A DNA stretch of 64,000 nt from Pantoea sp. BAV 3049 (GTDB taxonomy: Bacteria; Pseudomonadota; Gammaproteobacteria; Enterobacterales; Enterobacteriaceae), in assembly GCF_009765445.1 (NCBI RefSeq), contig NZ_WHOY01000031.1, positions 1,366,959 through 1,430,958 on the forward strand, in the 5' to 3' direction. The notes below the pieces were generated by a model that was not told the DNA's origin, ran no database searches, and saw only the letters and a program-made list of their open reading frames with translations. A program made the translations under genes and the position numbers. Position 1 is the stretch's first letter, and each line of letters opens with the position of its first letter. Positions 1-10,095 of this stretch are shown here, in pieces.

Positions 1-1049
1 ATATACCCCAGATCCGCCAGCTCACGCATGGTGGCTTTGGTGGTTTCATCATCTACTGCGCCATAGCCCAGATCGGTCAGACGCCAGGTTTTGCGACGGA
101 AGATTTCTTCCACACGCGGCCAGTTGTTCGGCTGGCTGACGTCCATGGCGTTCGACAGCGTGGCAACGGTTGCATTTGGCAGCCATTCCCCCCCGGTCAG
201 GAAGCGCGGAACGGTGTCGTTCGCGTTGGTGGCTGCGATAAAACGCTTCACCGGCAGGCCCAGAGACTTCGCCAGCAGACCGGCCGTCAGGTCGCCAAAG
301 TTACCGCTCGGCACGGAAATCACCAGCTGGTTACGTTTTTCCTGCGGCAGCTGGGCCACCGCCTCGAAGTAATAACAAATTTGTGCCAGCAGGCGGCTGA
401 TATTGATCGAGTTGGCAGAGTTCAGGCCGATAGCCTTTTTCAGCAGCTCATCATCAAAGGCCTGTTTCACCAGAGACTGGCAGGCATCGAAATCACCGTC
501 GATGGCGATGGTCTGGATATTGCCGCCCAGCGTACAGAACAGTTTTTCCTGCAGCGGACTGATTTTGCCCTGCGGATACAGGATCACCACACGGACGTTG
601 TCCATGCCGTAAAAGGCGTGGGCCACCGCAGCGCCGGTATCACCGGAAGTGGCAGTCAGGATGGTGATTTTCTCATCCGCTTCGCTGACATAGGAGAGCA
701 TCTGCGCCATAAAGCGACCGCCGAAGTCCTTAAAGGCCAGCGTCGGGCCGTGGAACAGCTCCAGCGAAGCGATATCATCAGTGACTTTCGCCACCGGAGC
801 CGGGAAGGCAAAAGCACTCTTCAGGCGCTCGTGCAGCTGGTGCGGGGCGATTTCGTCGCCAATGAAAGCCGAGAGGATCTTGCTGCTACGGCTGACGAAA
901 TCCATTTCGAGCATTTCGTCGATATCGGTCAGTTCAAATTCCGGCAGCTCAAGGGGGAAAAAAAGCCCCTGCTGTTTACCCAGACCCTGTTTCACCGCCT
1001 GCGAGAAGCTAACCTGCTCGTTGTGATCCTTAAGATTATACAGTTTCAT
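1..1049 (-). CDS. thrC: threonine synthase, 3' end cut by window edge
   Basis: PLP enzyme that converts O-phosphohomoserine to threonine, the last step of the pathway, in the cytoplasm. The ATG is at 1049 and the frame stays open to base 1, giving about 349 codons of a family that is about 428 residues in E. coli; the C-terminal fifth lies outside the window. The FKDFGGRFM segment holds the PLP-binding lysine, and ATSGDTGAA is the phosphate-binding loop; both are intact. It starts 3 nt after the thrB stop, so it is the last gene of thrLABC and is controlled by the thrL attenuator. Confidence 0.97.
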   Translation of the reverse strand, partial: MKLYNLKDHNEQVSFSQAVKQGLGKQQGLFFPLELPEFELTDIDEMLEMDFVSRSSKILSAFIGDEIAPHQLHERLKSAFAFPAPVAKVTDDIASLELFHGPTLAFKDFGGRFMAQMLSYVSEADEKITILTATSGDTGAAVAHAFYGMDNVRVVILYPQGKISPLQEKLFCTLGGNIQTIAIDGDFDACQSLVKQAFDDELLKKAIGLNSANSINISRLLAQICYYFEAVAQLPQEKRNQLVISVPSGNFGDLTAGLLAKSLGLPVKRFIAATNANDTVPRFLTGGEWLPNATVATLSNAMDVSQPNNWPRVEEIFRRKTWRLTDLGYGAVDDETTKATMRELADLGY

Positions 1050-1052
1050 GCG

Positions 1053-1982
1053 TTATCCCAGTTTACGTGCGCCTGCCGTGTCGATCCGGCAAATATGGAC
1101 GAAGCCTTCATCATTCTGCAGATAGTGCTGGCGGAGCCACTCTGCCATGCGCTGCGCCGTATCCGGTTGATTACAGACGGCAAACAGCGTTGGACCAGAG
1201 CCGGAAATGCCGCAGGCCAGCGCGCCAATGTCCTGCGCGGCCTGACGGGCTTCAGCAAACCCTGGTAAAAGTTTAGTGCGGTATGGCTCAGCAATCACAT
1301 CGCGCATCAGCTTCGCCGCCAGCTCAGGCTGCTGCGTGTGGCAGGCATGGATAAACCCGCCCAGATAGCGACCGTGTTTAATAATGTCTTCTTTACGGTA
1401 CTGTGCTGGCAGGATTGCCCGCGCTTCAGCCGTGGAAACTTTTATCCCCGGATAGGCCATCACCCACAGCCAGTCAGCAAAGCCTGGGACTTGCTGGCTG
1501 ATAATGCCGTTCTCTTCCAGCATCAGCTGGATACCGCCCAGGAAACAAGGCGCGACGTTATCGTAATGAACGCTGCCGGAAATCCGCCCTTCCAGCTCGC
1601 CCATCAGGGCCAGCAGTTCGGTGTCGTTCAGCGGCTTGCCACAGTGCTCGTTCATCGCCATCAGACCTGCCACCACGGAGCAGGCGCTGGATCCCAGGCC
1701 CGAACCAATCGGCATGTTTTTCTCCAGCGTCATCGCCACCGGCACGCGCTCCCCGATAGCTTCACAGAAACGGTCCCAGCATTGCCAGACAATGTTTTCC
1801 TGCGGATGGGTCGGCAGCTTGCTGACGAAACTCCCCTCGTTGCGCAGGCTGAACTCGCTGGCCGCTTCCACGGTCACGCAGTCGCCCAGCAGGGTACCGT
1901 CTATCGGAGACACTGCCGCACCCAGCACATCAAAGCCTACGCTGACGTTGCCAATTGAGGCAGGGGCATAAATCTTGACCAT
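1053..1982 (-). CDS. thrB: homoserine kinase
   Basis: GHMP-family kinase that phosphorylates homoserine with ATP. I place the start at the ATG at 1982 (protein [11 protein letters not shown]...), matching the E. coli N-terminus and giving 309 residues against 310 in E. coli; a longer in-frame extension overlaps thrA and has no support. The GHMP ATP-binding motif [12 protein letters not shown] is at about residues 90-101. Only 2 nt separate the thrA stop from this start and 3 nt separate it from thrC, so translational coupling within thrABC is expected. Confidence 0.97.
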   Translation of the reverse strand: MVKIYAPASIGNVSVGFDVLGAAVSPIDGTLLGDCVTVEAASEFSLRNEGSFVSKLPTHPQENIVWQCWDRFCEAIGERVPVAMTLEKNMPIGSGLGSSACSVVAGLMAMNEHCGKPLNDTELLALMGELEGRISGSVHYDNVAPCFLGGIQLMLEENGIISQQVPGFADWLWVMAYPGIKVSTAEARAILPAQYRKEDIIKHGRYLGGFIHACHTQQPELAAKLMRDVIAEPYRTKLLPGFAEARQAAQDIGALACGISGSGPTLFAVCNQPDTAQRMAEWLRQHYLQNDEGFVHICRIDTAGARKLG

Positions 1983-1984
1983 CG

Positions 1985-4447
1985 TTAAACTCCCAACTTC
2001 CATGACAAGGTACGCAGCAGATCGGCAAACACGCCCGCAGCGGTCACATCGTTGCCCGCACCATAGCCGCGCAGAACCAACGGAATCGGCTGATAATAGC
2101 GGCTGTAGAAGGCCAGCGCATTCTCACCATTTTTCACTTTATACAGCGGAGAGTGCTCGTCCACGGCATCTATTTTCACCCGGCAACGGCCGCCCTCTTC
2201 AATCGCCCCGACAAAGCGCAGCACTTTGCCTTCCTGCGCCGCGCTGGCCACGCGGGTTGCAAAGGCGTCATCCAGCTCTGGCAGACGGGCCATAAAGGTT
2301 TCCACATCTTTAATAGCGGTGAACTCTGCTGGCAGGACATCTTCAATATCGATGTCGCTCAGCTCCAGCTGGTAACCCGCCTCACGTGCCAGGATCAGCA
2401 GCTTGCGTGCCACGTCCATGCCAGAGAGATCGTCGCGCGGGTCCGGCTCGGTAAAGCCCATTTCACGCGCAACGCGGGTCGCTTCAGACAGCGAAATGCC
2501 TTCGTCCAGCTGACCAAAAATAAAGGAGAGCGAACCGGAGAGGATGCCGGAAAAGTGGATCAGCTCGTCACCGGCATTCAGCAGATTCTGCAGGTTCTCG
2601 ATTACCGGCAGGCCCGCGCCCACGTTAGTATCGTACAGGAATTTACGGCGGGATTTCGCCGCGGCTGCGCGCATCTGCTGATAGTAATTCCAGGAGGAGG
2701 TATTGGCCTTTTTGTTCGGCGTCACCACGTGGAAGCCATCAGCCAGGAAATCGGCATACTGGTCGGCCACGGTCTGGCTGGAGGTACAGTCAACGATCAC
2801 CGGATTCAACAGGTGATACTCTTTCACCAGGCGGTTCAGTCGCTGCAGATTAAAGGGCTCTTTCGCTTCCTTCAGGGCTTCCTTCCAGTTTTCCAGCGCA
2901 ATACCGTGCACGTTGGTCAGCAATGCTTTCGAATTGGCGATCCCGCAGACTCGCAGGTCAATATGCTTATTCTTAAGCCACGCCTGCTGGCGATGCAACT
3001 GGTCGATCAAGGCCGCCCCCACACCTCCGACGCCAATCACAAAAACTTCGATAACCTGGTCGGTGGCAAACAGCATCTGATGCACAACCCGCACGCCCGT
3101 AGTGGCGTCTTCGTTGCTGACCACTACGGAGATTGAGCGCTCGGACGAGCCCTGGGCAATCGCCACGATATTGATATTGGCGCGCGCCAGTGCCGAGAAG
3201 AACTTGGCAGAAATGCCGCGCAGGGTACGCATACCGTCACCAACCACGGAGATCACCGCGAGGTTTTCCATCACGTCCAGCGGCTCCAGCAGGCCGTCTT
3301 TCAGCTCAAGGTAAAACTCATCTTCCAGCACGCGACGGGCGCGCAGCAGGTCACTCTGCGGCACACAAAAGCTGATGCTGTATTCAGAAGAAGACTGGGT
3401 GATCAACACCACAGAGATTCCGCTGCGGGACATTGCCGCGAATACACGGGCTGCCATGCCGATCATGCCCTTCATTCCCGGCCCGGAGACGTTGAACATC
3501 GCCATATTGTTGAGGTTGGTGATGCCCTTAACCGGGTTGTCATCATCGGAGCTGTCACCACCGATCAGCGTACCAGGAGCCTGTGGGTTGGCGGTGTTTT
3601 TAATCAGACATGGGATCTGGAACTGAGCAATTGGCGTGATGGTGCGGGGATGCAGTACCTTGGCACCAAAGTAGGAAAGCTCCATCGCTTCCTGGTAAGA
3701 CATTGATTTCAGCAGCCGCGCATCCGGCACCTGACGCGGGTCACAGGTATACACACCGTCGACATCAGTCCAGATTTCGCAGCAGTCAGCACGCAGGCAG
3801 GCGGCCAGTACGGCAGCGGAGTAGTCGGAGCCGTTTCGGCCCAGCACCACCAGTTCGCCTTTATCATTTCCGGCAGTGAAACCAGCCATCAGCACCATAT
3901 TTTTTGCAGGGATTTTGCTGGCAGCAATACGACGGGTGGATTCAGGAATATCTACGGTGGATTCAAGGTAGTGCCCGACGGCCAGCAGCTTCTCAACCGG
4001 ATCAATCACGCTGACGTCGTGACCCCGAGCCTGCAGCAGACCTTCCATAATCGCAATGGAGAGCTTTTCGCCGCGACAGATAATGGCCGCGTTCACGCTG
4101 TCCGGACATTGGCCAAGCAGGCTGATGCCGTGCAATACCTGCTTCAACTGGGCGAACTCCTGATCCACCACTGCTTTCAGCCTGTCGTAATTAAAGCCCG
4201 GCTGCGCTGCGGCCAGTCCCTGCAGCAGCGAGGCAAAAATGTTCTCCGCATCGCTGACGTTGGGCTGTGCGTCCTGCCCGCTAATAGTCTTCTCGATCAT
4301 CGCCACCAGATGGTTGGTGATTTTTGCCGGCGCGGACAATACGGTAGCAACCTGTCCCTGCTGCGCATTACTTTCCAATATGTCAGCCACACGCAGGAAT
4401 CGTTCCGCATTGGCTACTGAGGTTCCACCGAATTTCAGCACTCGCAT
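1985..4447 (-). CDS. thrA: bifunctional aspartokinase I / homoserine dehydrogenase I
   Basis: Catalyses the first and third steps from aspartate to threonine. The N-terminal aspartokinase domain begins [17 protein letters not shown]; central ACT domains carry threonine feedback inhibition; the C-terminal homoserine dehydrogenase domain has the NAD(P) motif GVGGVGAAL and the [11 protein letters not shown] segment. The ATG at 4447 gives 820 residues, the E. coli length, and has GGAG 9 nt upstream; a TTG two codons earlier is rejected. It is the first structural gene after thrL and the attenuator. Near-identity to E. coli ThrA in all domains leaves no real alternative. Confidence 0.98.
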   Translation of the reverse strand: MRVLKFGGTSVANAERFLRVADILESNAQQGQVATVLSAPAKITNHLVAMIEKTISGQDAQPNVSDAENIFASLLQGLAAAQPGFNYDRLKAVVDQEFAQLKQVLHGISLLGQCPDSVNAAIICRGEKLSIAIMEGLLQARGHDVSVIDPVEKLLAVGHYLESTVDIPESTRRIAASKIPAKNMVLMAGFTAGNDKGELVVLGRNGSDYSAAVLAACLRADCCEIWTDVDGVYTCDPRQVPDARLLKSMSYQEAMELSYFGAKVLHPRTITPIAQFQIPCLIKNTANPQAPGTLIGGDSSDDDNPVKGITNLNNMAMFNVSGPGMKGMIGMAARVFAAMSRSGISVVLITQSSSEYSISFCVPQSDLLRARRVLEDEFYLELKDGLLEPLDVMENLAVISVVGDGMRTLRGISAKFFSALARANINIVAIAQGSSERSISVVVSNEDATTGVRVVHQMLFATDQVIEVFVIGVGGVGAALIDQLHRQQAWLKNKHIDLRVCGIANSKALLTNVHGIALENWKEALKEAKEPFNLQRLNRLVKEYHLLNPVIVDCTSSQTVADQYADFLADGFHVVTPNKKANTSSWNYYQQMRAAAAKSRRKFLYDTNVGAGLPVIENLQNLLNAGDELIHFSGILSGSLSFIFGQLDEGISLSEATRVAREMGFTEPDPRDDLSGMDVARKLLILAREAGYQLELSDIDIEDVLPAEFTAIKDVETFMARLPELDDAFATRVASAAQEGKVLRFVGAIEEGGRCRVKIDAVDEHSPLYKVKNGENALAFYSRYYQPIPLVLRGYGAGNDVTAAGVFADLLRTLSWKLGV

Positions 4448-4470
4448 GTTCAAGCTCTCCTGAATTTTTC

Positions 4471-4507
4471 CCGAAAAAAAAAGCCCGCACTGTTCAGGTG
4501 CGGGCTT
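4471..4507 (-). terminator. thr operon attenuator terminator
   Basis: On the minus strand GCCCGCAC (4505-4498) and GTGCGGGC (4490-4483) form an 8-bp stem with a 7-nt loop, followed by a run of nine T. The distal end of thrL (4541-4534) has the same GTGCGGGC sequence and can pair with the first arm instead, which gives the mutually exclusive antiterminator needed for attenuation. Confidence 0.93.
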
Positions 4508-4530
4508 ATTTTTGATTCTTCCTGTATGCG

Positions 4531-4602
4531 TCAGCCCGCACCGTTACCTGTGGTAATGGTGGTGGTAATAATGATTGTTGTCATCAGGCTGTTTGTACGC
4601 AT
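4531..4602 (-). CDS. thrL: thr operon leader peptide
   Basis: A 23-residue ORF (ATG at 4602, TGA at 4533-4531) with 8 Thr and 4 Ile codons and the TTGNGAG C-terminus found in E. coli ThrL. Ribosome stalling at the Thr/Ile codons when charged tRNA is scarce lets the antiterminator form. Its stop codon lies inside the sequence that pairs with the terminator arm. It is too short for normal ORF calling but is well supported by composition, position upstream of thrA and the attenuator geometry. An in-frame ATG at codon 7 is a possible alternative start. Confidence 0.9.
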   Translation of the reverse strand: MRTNSLMTTIIITTTITTGNGAG

Positions 4603-4643
4603 TTTAGATTTATCGTCTGTCTGTAAATTCTGTCGGCTTTCAG

Positions 4644-4671
4644 AAGTAAAGCATATGCCCCGCTAAGTCAA
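4644..4671 (-). promoter_or_regulatory. predicted thr operon promoter
   Basis: On the minus strand a -35 TTGACT (4671-4666), at the same place in the leader as the E. coli thr promoter TTGACT, is followed after 16 nt by TTACTT (4649-4644) as the best -10. The predicted transcript would begin about 35 nt before thrL. Confidence 0.6.
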
Positions 4672-4791
4672 TTTTTTTATCGCCTTGCGGCAGAACCGCT
4701 GAATAACCAGCCTGACGGGAATTTCGCAAAATGCAGTTCTGATCTTTTAGCTATAGCCATAACATCAGGATCACTTGCTGAATTCGGAAAT

Positions 4792-5490
4792 TTAATCAGA
4801 TTTTTTATCTATAAGTTTTTTTTCTACGTCATGCAGCAGACGGTGAAGCATAGCAGTATCACGCTGCTCCAGCAGGCCAATACGCTGCGCCAGCCAATCC
4901 ACCAGCTTCTGGTCATCGCTGACTGCCAGGCTGTCCAGCAGGCGCTCCACCCGCTGCCTTAACGCCGCCAGTTGGTGTCCGTCTGCCGGCAGTTCCTGCG
5001 AAGCAGTCACCTGACGCAGGGCCGAGAGTTGATAGCAGTAAACCATTACCGCCTGCCCCAGATTCAGCGAAGGGTAATCGGCAGCCATCGGGACACCGGT
5101 CAGCACATCAACCAGCGCCAGCTCTTCATTGGTCAGTCCGGTATCCTCGCGGCCAAACACCAGCGCGGCGCTTTTCACCCACTGCTGCTTTTCCTGCAGC
5201 AGTGCTTCAACCTGCTGTGGAGTGGCGTAGTAACGAAACTTAGCCCGGCTGCGGGCTGTGGTGGCAATACTGAAATCAATATCGGCCAGCGCAGCTGACA
5301 GCGTGTCCCAGTGGGTGACATTGTCCAGAATGTCTCCCGCACCATGGGCAACCCAGCGAGCCGCGGGTTCAAGATGGGCCAGGCTGTTGACGATACGCAA
5401 CTCGTCAAAGCCCATGGTTTTCATGGCACGGGCGGCCGCACCCACGTTTTCAGGACGGGCGGGTGAAACAAGGATAAGGGGAAAGCGCAT
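4792..5490 (-). CDS. yjtD: SPOUT-family RNA 2'-O-methyltransferase YjtD/LasT
   Basis: TrmH/SpoU-type methyltransferase with a knotted SAM site; the exact RNA target is not settled for this subfamily. Family motifs are SPARPENVGAAARAMK near the N-terminus, LVFGREDTGLTNEE in the middle and the knot segment SLNLGQAVMVYCYQL. The ATG at 5490 (CAGG upstream) gives 232 residues against 228 in E. coli YjtD; an upstream in-frame extension is not conserved. Placement between thrL and arcA is the same as in E. coli. TrmJ is a related paralogue, but context favours YjtD. Confidence 0.9.
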   Translation of the reverse strand: MRFPLILVSPARPENVGAAARAMKTMGFDELRIVNSLAHLEPAARWVAHGAGDILDNVTHWDTLSAALADIDFSIATTARSRAKFRYYATPQQVEALLQEKQQWVKSAALVFGREDTGLTNEELALVDVLTGVPMAADYPSLNLGQAVMVYCYQLSALRQVTASQELPADGHQLAALRQRVERLLDSLAVSDDQKLVDWLAQRIGLLEQRDTAMLHRLLHDVEKKLIDKKSD

Positions 5491-5638
5491 AGTCGCCTGT
5501 CTGCTGTTGAATGAAACCGTTAATGCTGACATGGGTTCGGGTTAAAAAAAAGCATGATATTTTTAACCATTTATTAAAAATATAGGTAAATCATAACTTG
5601 TCATAATCAAAAACTATGGCATTATTTCCCTTAAATCA

Positions 5639-5658
5639 GAGATAAAAACATTTATCTC
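5639..5658. repeat. perfect inverted repeat upstream of a -10-like box
   Basis: GAGATAAA and TTTATCTC form an 8-bp perfect inverted repeat separated by 4 nt, ending 2 nt before TATAAT (5661-5666). The size and placement fit an operator for a dimeric regulator overlapping an arcA promoter. The regulator is unknown. Confidence 0.45.
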
Positions 5659-5820
5659 ACTATAATCCCATTTAGTTCAAAGAATTAACAAATGTTAAAA
5701 TTTAGCTCTGCCATGTTCACAAACTGGGCCAGCGAACCGCAGTTAAATAATCAACTTTGTGAGCTAAGCTGGCATTCTGGGAAGAGTTTTTCATAAAAGA
5801 GTTAACGTGCTACAATTGAT

Positions 5821-5834
5821 TTGATATAAGTCAA
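5821..5834. promoter_or_regulatory. FNR-like binding site upstream of arcA
   Basis: TTGATATAAGTCAA matches the FNR consensus TTGAT-N4-ATCAA at nine of ten conserved positions. It lies 260 nt before the arcA start. Anaerobic FNR activation of arcA is known in E. coli; use of this site is inferred. Confidence 0.5.
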
Positions 5835-6093
5835 TTAAGCCTTAATTATTGCCTGTTGCTCGTGGCTTGTGCTGTTATGTTGCTGTTAATGAGGTTAGGA
5901 TATACGCCATTTTTGATCGTGCCGTGACGGGGTGGAGCCCTTATTTGACAGACTGCGCCGCCCGGTCCTTGATGGCTTTTTGACATATTCTGTACGGCTG
6001 TTGCAATGCGTATGATGACGCCCCTGTTTTTATCAGGTAGTTTAGCAGCTGTATGCCCCATATCGTTTTGTTGGCAATTTAGGTAGCGAACAC

Positions 6094-6810
6094 ATGCAGA
6101 CCCCGCACATACTTATCGTTGAAGACGAATTAGTTACTCGTAATACTCTCAAAAGTATTTTTGAGGCCGAAGGCTACATGGTTTATGAAGCTACGGATGG
6201 CGCAGAAATGCACCAGATTCTGACGGAAAATGACGTCAACCTGGTGATTATGGACATCAACCTGCCAGGCAAAAATGGCCTGCTGCTGGCGCGTGAATTA
6301 CGTGAACAAGCTAACGTAGCCCTGATGTTCCTGACCGGCCGCGACAATGAAGTTGATAAAATTCTGGGCCTGGAAATTGGTGCCGATGATTATATCACCA
6401 AGCCTTTCAACCCACGTGAGCTGACTATCCGCGCCCGTAACCTGCTTTCTCGCACCATGAACCTCGCTCCTCACAGCGAAGAACGCAAGCTGGTTGAAAG
6501 CTATCGCTTCAACGGCTGGGAACTGGATATCAACAGTCGCTCTCTGGTCAGCCCACAGGGCGAACAGTACAAGCTACCGCGCAGTGAATTCCGCGCCATG
6601 CTGCATTTCTGCGAAAACCCGGGCAAGATCCAGACTCGCGCCGATTTGCTGAAGAAAATGACCGGTCGCGAGCTGAAGCCGCATGACCGTACCGTAGACG
6701 TGACTATCCGCCGTATTCGTAAGCACTTCGAATCCACGCCGGATACGCCGGAAATCATCGCCACCATCCACGGCGAAGGTTACCGCTTCTGCGGCGATCT
6801 GCAGGACTAA
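6094..6810 (+). CDS. arcA: two-component response regulator ArcA
   Basis: OmpR/PhoB-type regulator of respiratory metabolism, phosphorylated by ArcB under low oxygen. It has an N-terminal receiver domain with D11 and phospho-acceptor D54 ([12 protein letters not shown]) and conserved lysine in ITKPFN, then a C-terminal winged-helix DNA-binding domain with [12 protein letters not shown]. At 238 residues it equals the E. coli length. The ATG at 6094 has AGGT about 10 nt upstream. It is monocistronic with a terminator right after the stop. ArcB is not in the window. Confidence 0.98.
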   Translation: MQTPHILIVEDELVTRNTLKSIFEAEGYMVYEATDGAEMHQILTENDVNLVIMDINLPGKNGLLLARELREQANVALMFLTGRDNEVDKILGLEIGADDYITKPFNPRELTIRARNLLSRTMNLAPHSEERKLVESYRFNGWELDINSRSLVSPQGEQYKLPRSEFRAMLHFCENPGKIQTRADLLKKMTGRELKPHDRTVDVTIRRIRKHFESTPDTPEIIATIHGEGYRFCGDLQD

Positions 6811-6831
6811 ACCCGCCCTGCAGAAAGTCAG

Positions 6832-6860
6832 AGGGCCTTTGTTCTGGCCCTTTTTCTTTT
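6832..6860 (+). terminator. arcA intrinsic terminator
   Basis: AGGGCC (6832-6837) pairs with GGCCCT (6846-6851) across a short loop, followed by TTTTTCTTTT. It sits 20 nt after the arcA stop and just before the convergent creA end. Confidence 0.8.
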
Positions 6861-6864
6861 CAGA

Positions 6865-7338
6865 TCATTTATTCCACGGCATAATAGGCACGGCACTCAG
6901 GGCATTTTTAGGCGACCCGTCCACGACTTTATCGGAATAGCTCAGATAGATCAGCGCATTACGTCTTTGATCGTAAAACCGCACCACCTGCAGCTTTTTA
7001 AACACCAGTGAAGTACGCTTACGAAACACCACCTCGCCCTCTGATTTGCCCTGGGCAATTTTGTCGCTGAGTTCAACCGGACCGACCTGCTGACAGGAAA
7101 TGGCCGCGTCTGAGGTATCTTCCGCCAGACCCAGTCCCCCCTTGATGCCACCGGTTTTTGCCCGGCTGATATAACAGGTTACATTTTTTACATCAGGGTC
7201 GTCGAACGCTTCGACAATGATTTTATGGTCTGGCCCAAACATCTTAAACACCGTATCCACAGAGCCCACCACCTCTGCCCGGGCGGAAAGGGATGTTAAA
7301 ATTACAGACGTGATTATTAACAATTTTCTCATTGTCAT
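6865..7338 (-). CDS. creA: CreA family periplasmic protein
   Basis: A 157-residue exported protein of unknown function with an N-terminal signal peptide ending near SARA-EVVG and the conserved family body ([46 protein letters not shown]). Two in-frame ATGs (7338, 7332) are possible starts. In E. coli creA heads creABCD; here creBCD (CreBC two-component system and CreD) are absent and the neighbours are arcA and rob, so any link to carbon-source control is not supported locally. Confidence 0.92.
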   Translation of the reverse strand: MTMRKLLIITSVILTSLSARAEVVGSVDTVFKMFGPDHKIIVEAFDDPDVKNVTCYISRAKTGGIKGGLGLAEDTSDAAISCQQVGPVELSDKIAQGKSEGEVVFRKRTSLVFKKLQVVRFYDQRRNALIYLSYSDKVVDGSPKNALSAVPIMPWNK

Positions 7339-7523
7339 AACGTTACCATTGCAAAGAAAATAGATGACATTGTAAGTTAACCTTCTTCAGGCTTTCACTC
7401 AGTTGAAGGCGATAACCGCATATCTAACGCGCACTGGTATAACACACTTGTTGAACGTGTGGCTTAAGCACGACGTGAAATTGTTTTCCGTTGCACCAAT
7501 CTTGAGTAGGATGAGGACGATTT

Positions 7524-8405
7524 ATGGATCAAGCCGGTATCATTCGCGACTTGCTAGTCTGGCTTGAAAGCCACCTTGACCAGCCGCTGTCCCTGGACAA
7601 CGTGGCGACCAAGGCCGGGTATTCAAAATGGCATCTGCAGAGAATGTTTAAAGAAGTTACCGGGCATGCGATTGGCGCCTATATCCGCGCGCGTCGCCTG
7701 TCGAAAGCCGCAGTGGCGCTCCGTCTTACCAGCCGTCCGATTCTGGACATCGCCTTGCAGTATCGCTTTGACTCACAGCAGACGTTTACCCGTGCGTTTA
7801 AAAAGCAGTTTAACCAGACCCCGGCGTACTATCGCCGCTCGTCAGACTGGAACTCGTTCGGGCTGCGTCCGCCAATCCGCCTGGGCGACTTCCACGTGCC
7901 GGAAGCGACCTATGTCAGCCTGCCGGAAACGGTGCTGATTGGGCAGACGCAGAGCTACACCTGCACCCTTGAACAGATCTCCAGCTACCGTGATGAGATG
8001 CGCCTGCACTTCTGGCGTCAGTTCCTGACCGAGACCGATATGGTGCCACCGGTGCTGTATGGCCTGCATCAGTCCCGCCCGAGCGTGGAAAAAGACGACG
8101 AGCAGGAGATCCTCTACACCACGGCGGTGCCGTCAGACAAGCTGTCTCAGCCGATGCAATCTACGCAAACGGTATTGCTGGAAGGGGGGGAATATGTGCA
8201 GTTCACCTACGAGGGACCGCGAAATAATCTTCAGGAATTTATCCTGCTGATTTACGGTACCTGCATGCCAACACTCAAGCTGACGCGACGTCATGGTCAG
8301 GATATCGAACGTTTCTATACCCACGGCGGTAAGAAACGTGCCGAGCCGCCAACGGATATCCGCTGCGAGTATCTGATCCCGATCCGCACTCCGGAAGAGG
8401 CATAA
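7524..8405 (+). CDS. rob: AraC-family regulator Rob (right origin-binding protein)
   Basis: Activator of the mar/sox/rob regulon. The N-terminal ~105 residues hold two helix-turn-helix motifs (LSLDNVATKAGYSKWHLQRMF and ILDIALQYRFDSQQTFTRAF, the latter followed by FNQTPAYYRR), and the remaining ~180 form the GyrI-like ligand-binding domain that separates Rob from MarA and SoxS. At 293 residues it is close to 289 in E. coli. The ATG at 7524 has GAGGA upstream. It is divergent from creA, as in E. coli, and is followed by a strong hairpin. Confidence 0.96.
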   Translation: MDQAGIIRDLLVWLESHLDQPLSLDNVATKAGYSKWHLQRMFKEVTGHAIGAYIRARRLSKAAVALRLTSRPILDIALQYRFDSQQTFTRAFKKQFNQTPAYYRRSSDWNSFGLRPPIRLGDFHVPEATYVSLPETVLIGQTQSYTCTLEQISSYRDEMRLHFWRQFLTETDMVPPVLYGLHQSRPSVEKDDEQEILYTTAVPSDKLSQPMQSTQTVLLEGGEYVQFTYEGPRNNLQEFILLIYGTCMPTLKLTRRHGQDIERFYTHGGKKRAEPPTDIRCEYLIPIRTPEEA

Positions 8406-8420
8406 CCCGCGTAACGTGAC

Positions 8421-8443
8421 GGGCGGAATACATTATTCCGCCC
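8421..8443. terminator. hairpin after rob
   Basis: GGGCGGAATA and TATTCCGCCC make a perfect 10-bp stem with a CAT loop, 16 nt after the rob stop and between two convergent genes. There is no T-run, so it may act as a 3'-end stabiliser or a Rho-assisted terminator. A similar GGGCGGAA hairpin follows the ATPase gene near 15079. Confidence 0.6.
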
Positions 8444-8526
8444 ATGCAGAAACACCCGGCGCTGTTCCGCAGATCCAACCGCAACGAATAACATTCCGAA
8501 GGGAACGAATTCATTTCGTCCCGCTC

Positions 8527-9174
8527 CTAGCGTTGCAGTTCGTCCAGTGCGGGTTCAGCCAGATGTGACACATCCCCGGCCGTTTCCACCACCCAGCCTT
8601 CTGCCAGCCAGGCGCTCTGCTGGTGATCGACGCGGGAGAGGGAACAATTGCGTAAGCGCAACCGACGTTCGGCATGAGCAGGCAGGCCCAGCAGCGTACT
8701 GACCAGCACGCCCAGCGCCATACCGTGACTGACAATCAGCGGACGGCTTCCGGCTGGCAGTTTGAGACAGGCATTGAGCGCATCATGCATTCTGGTGGCC
8801 ATTTCCGTCATCGATTCGCCGTTGGGAATGCGGCCATTTTCCGTCCCGTCCACCAGCGTCTTCCGCCAGCTCTCTTCCTCTTCGGTCAGCGAATCCAGCG
8901 GGCGCTGTTCCAGCACGCCCATGTTCAGCTCACGCAGGCGCGGGTCAAGCTGGACATGACAGCCGCAGGCATCAGCAATGATTTCGGCAGTACGCTTAGT
9001 GCGGCCCAAATCACTGGAGATAACGTGGGTAATTCCCAGGTGCTTCACCCGTTCTCCCACCTGATGTGCCTGCTGCTCTCCTTTCTCAGTCAGCGCGCTG
9101 TCCGACTGTCCCTGAATGCGTCGCGCTGCATTCCAAAGCGTTTCCCCGTGGCGAACAAGATAGACCTGTAACAT
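8527..9174 (-). CDS. gpmB: histidine phosphatase family protein GpmB/YtjC
   Basis: Cytoplasmic histidine-phosphatase-fold protein of 215 residues. The N-terminal VRHGETLWN has phospho-acceptor H9; R8, the conserved E in LRELNMG and the second histidine in IVSHGMALG complete the active site. It is named as a phosphoglycerate mutase by homology, but general phosphatase activity is equally possible in this family. It is divergent from yjjX with a 51-bp gap, the same order as in E. coli. Confidence 0.93.
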   Translation of the reverse strand: MLQVYLVRHGETLWNAARRIQGQSDSALTEKGEQQAHQVGERVKHLGITHVISSDLGRTKRTAEIIADACGCHVQLDPRLRELNMGVLEQRPLDSLTEEEESWRKTLVDGTENGRIPNGESMTEMATRMHDALNACLKLPAGSRPLIVSHGMALGVLVSTLLGLPAHAERRLRLRNCSLSRVDHQQSAWLAEGWVVETAGDVSHLAEPALDELQR

Positions 9175-9225
9175 TGCTATTTTCCGTTATACTGCGACAA
9201 ATTTGCGTAAAGGGTTCAAACAATT

Positions 9226-9771
9226 ATGTACCATGTTGTCGCTGCTACCATCAATCCCGCCAAAATTAAGGCAATTTCTCTGGCGTTCAGCGATATTTTC
9301 GGAGAAGGATCCTGCCATATTGAGGGTGTCCAGGTCGACAGCGGCGTGGCACTGCAACCCCTGACAAACGCAGAAACGAGAACTGGCGCACGCCAGCGGG
9401 TGATGAATGCCCGTCAGGTTCGGCCGGAAGCGGACTTCTGGGTAGCGATTGAAGCCGGGATCGAAGAAGACACCGCCTTTGCCTGGATGGTGGTGGAAAA
9501 CCATAAACTGCGTGGAGAGTCCCGTTCGGCCAGCTTTACGCTGCCTGCCATTGTCATGAAGGGCATCCATGAAGGCCGTGAACTGGGCGAAGAGATGGCG
9601 CGCCTGACCGGCATTGATAACATCAAACAAAAAGGCGGGGCCATCGGTGCATTCACCGCCGGGCACCTGACGCGCACCAGCGTTTATCATCAGGCGCTGA
9701 TCCTGGCACTGTGCCCCTTCCATAACAAAATTTACCAGCTGAAAGAGCACGACGACTCAGATCTTATCTGA
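9226..9771 (+). CDS. yjjX: inosine/xanthosine triphosphatase YjjX
   Basis: House-cleaning NTPase that removes non-canonical ITP/XTP-type nucleotides. The N-terminal phosphate-binding segment [11 protein letters not shown], the [12 protein letters not shown] acidic motif and [12 protein letters not shown] near the end are typical. It has 181 residues against about 170 in E. coli, with a charged tail (KEHDDSDLI). The start at 9226 has AAAGGG upstream. Its 3' end overlaps the convergent trpR by 15 nt, so the last codons of both genes are shared. Confidence 0.93.
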   Translation: MYHVVAATINPAKIKAISLAFSDIFGEGSCHIEGVQVDSGVALQPLTNAETRTGARQRVMNARQVRPEADFWVAIEAGIEEDTAFAWMVVENHKLRGESRSASFTLPAIVMKGIHEGRELGEEMARLTGIDNIKQKGGAIGAFTAGHLTRTSVYHQALILALCPFHNKIYQLKEHDDSDLI

Positions 9772-10086
9772 CCCGTTGAGCAGCTGTGCCTCCAGCCAGG
9801 CCTTCAGCGCTGGCGGCGCACTTTTCAGGCTGTTTGAGCCGCGCGTGATAGTGGCAATGCCCACGCCCAAATCGTTTTTCAGCTCGCGCTGGCTCAGTTC
9901 GCCACGCATCAGCTCTTCAATAATCCGCAGGCGCGTGCCCAGCGCTTCGCGCTCGTCCGGCGTCATCATCAGTTGCAACAGCGGCAGATGCAGCTCGTTG
10001 CTGAAAGCACGCTGCAGCAGCGTAACAAAACGCTGCCACTCTTCGTTGTGCGGTTCCATGGTTACGGGAACGGAAGATTCGGTCAT
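9757..10086 (-). CDS. trpR: Trp operon repressor
   Basis: Tryptophan-activated repressor of trp, aroH and its own gene. At 109 residues it is the usual TrpR size. The helix-turn-helix [23 protein letters not shown] region is nearly identical to E. coli and [14 protein letters not shown] is the helix that contributes to corepressor binding. A TrpR-like operator lies just upstream (10096-10113), consistent with autoregulation. The 3' end overlaps yjjX tail to tail. Confidence 0.97.
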   Translation of the reverse strand: MTESSVPVTMEPHNEEWQRFVTLLQRAFSNELHLPLLQLMMTPDEREALGTRLRIIEELMRGELSQRELKNDLGVGIATITRGSNSLKSAPPALKAWLEAQLLNGSDKI

Positions 10087-10095
10087 GTGTGGCCC

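Larger units (their letters stand above)
5491..6093. promoter_or_regulatory. A+T-rich intergenic region between yjtD and arcA
   Basis: About 600 bp with no convincing gene. It contains a TATAAT at 5661-5666 preceded by a perfect 8-4-8 inverted repeat (5639-5658), several GTTAA/TTAAC words that could be ArcA-type sites, and an FNR-like site at 5821-5834. E. coli arcA is also preceded by a long multi-promoter leader with FNR activation. The E. coli small ORF yjjY was not recognisable here. Confidence 0.6.

Noticed and set aside
5846-6061. 71-codon minus-strand frame in the arcA leader
   Set aside because: No ribosome binding site or family resemblance, and it lies in a region expected to hold promoters.
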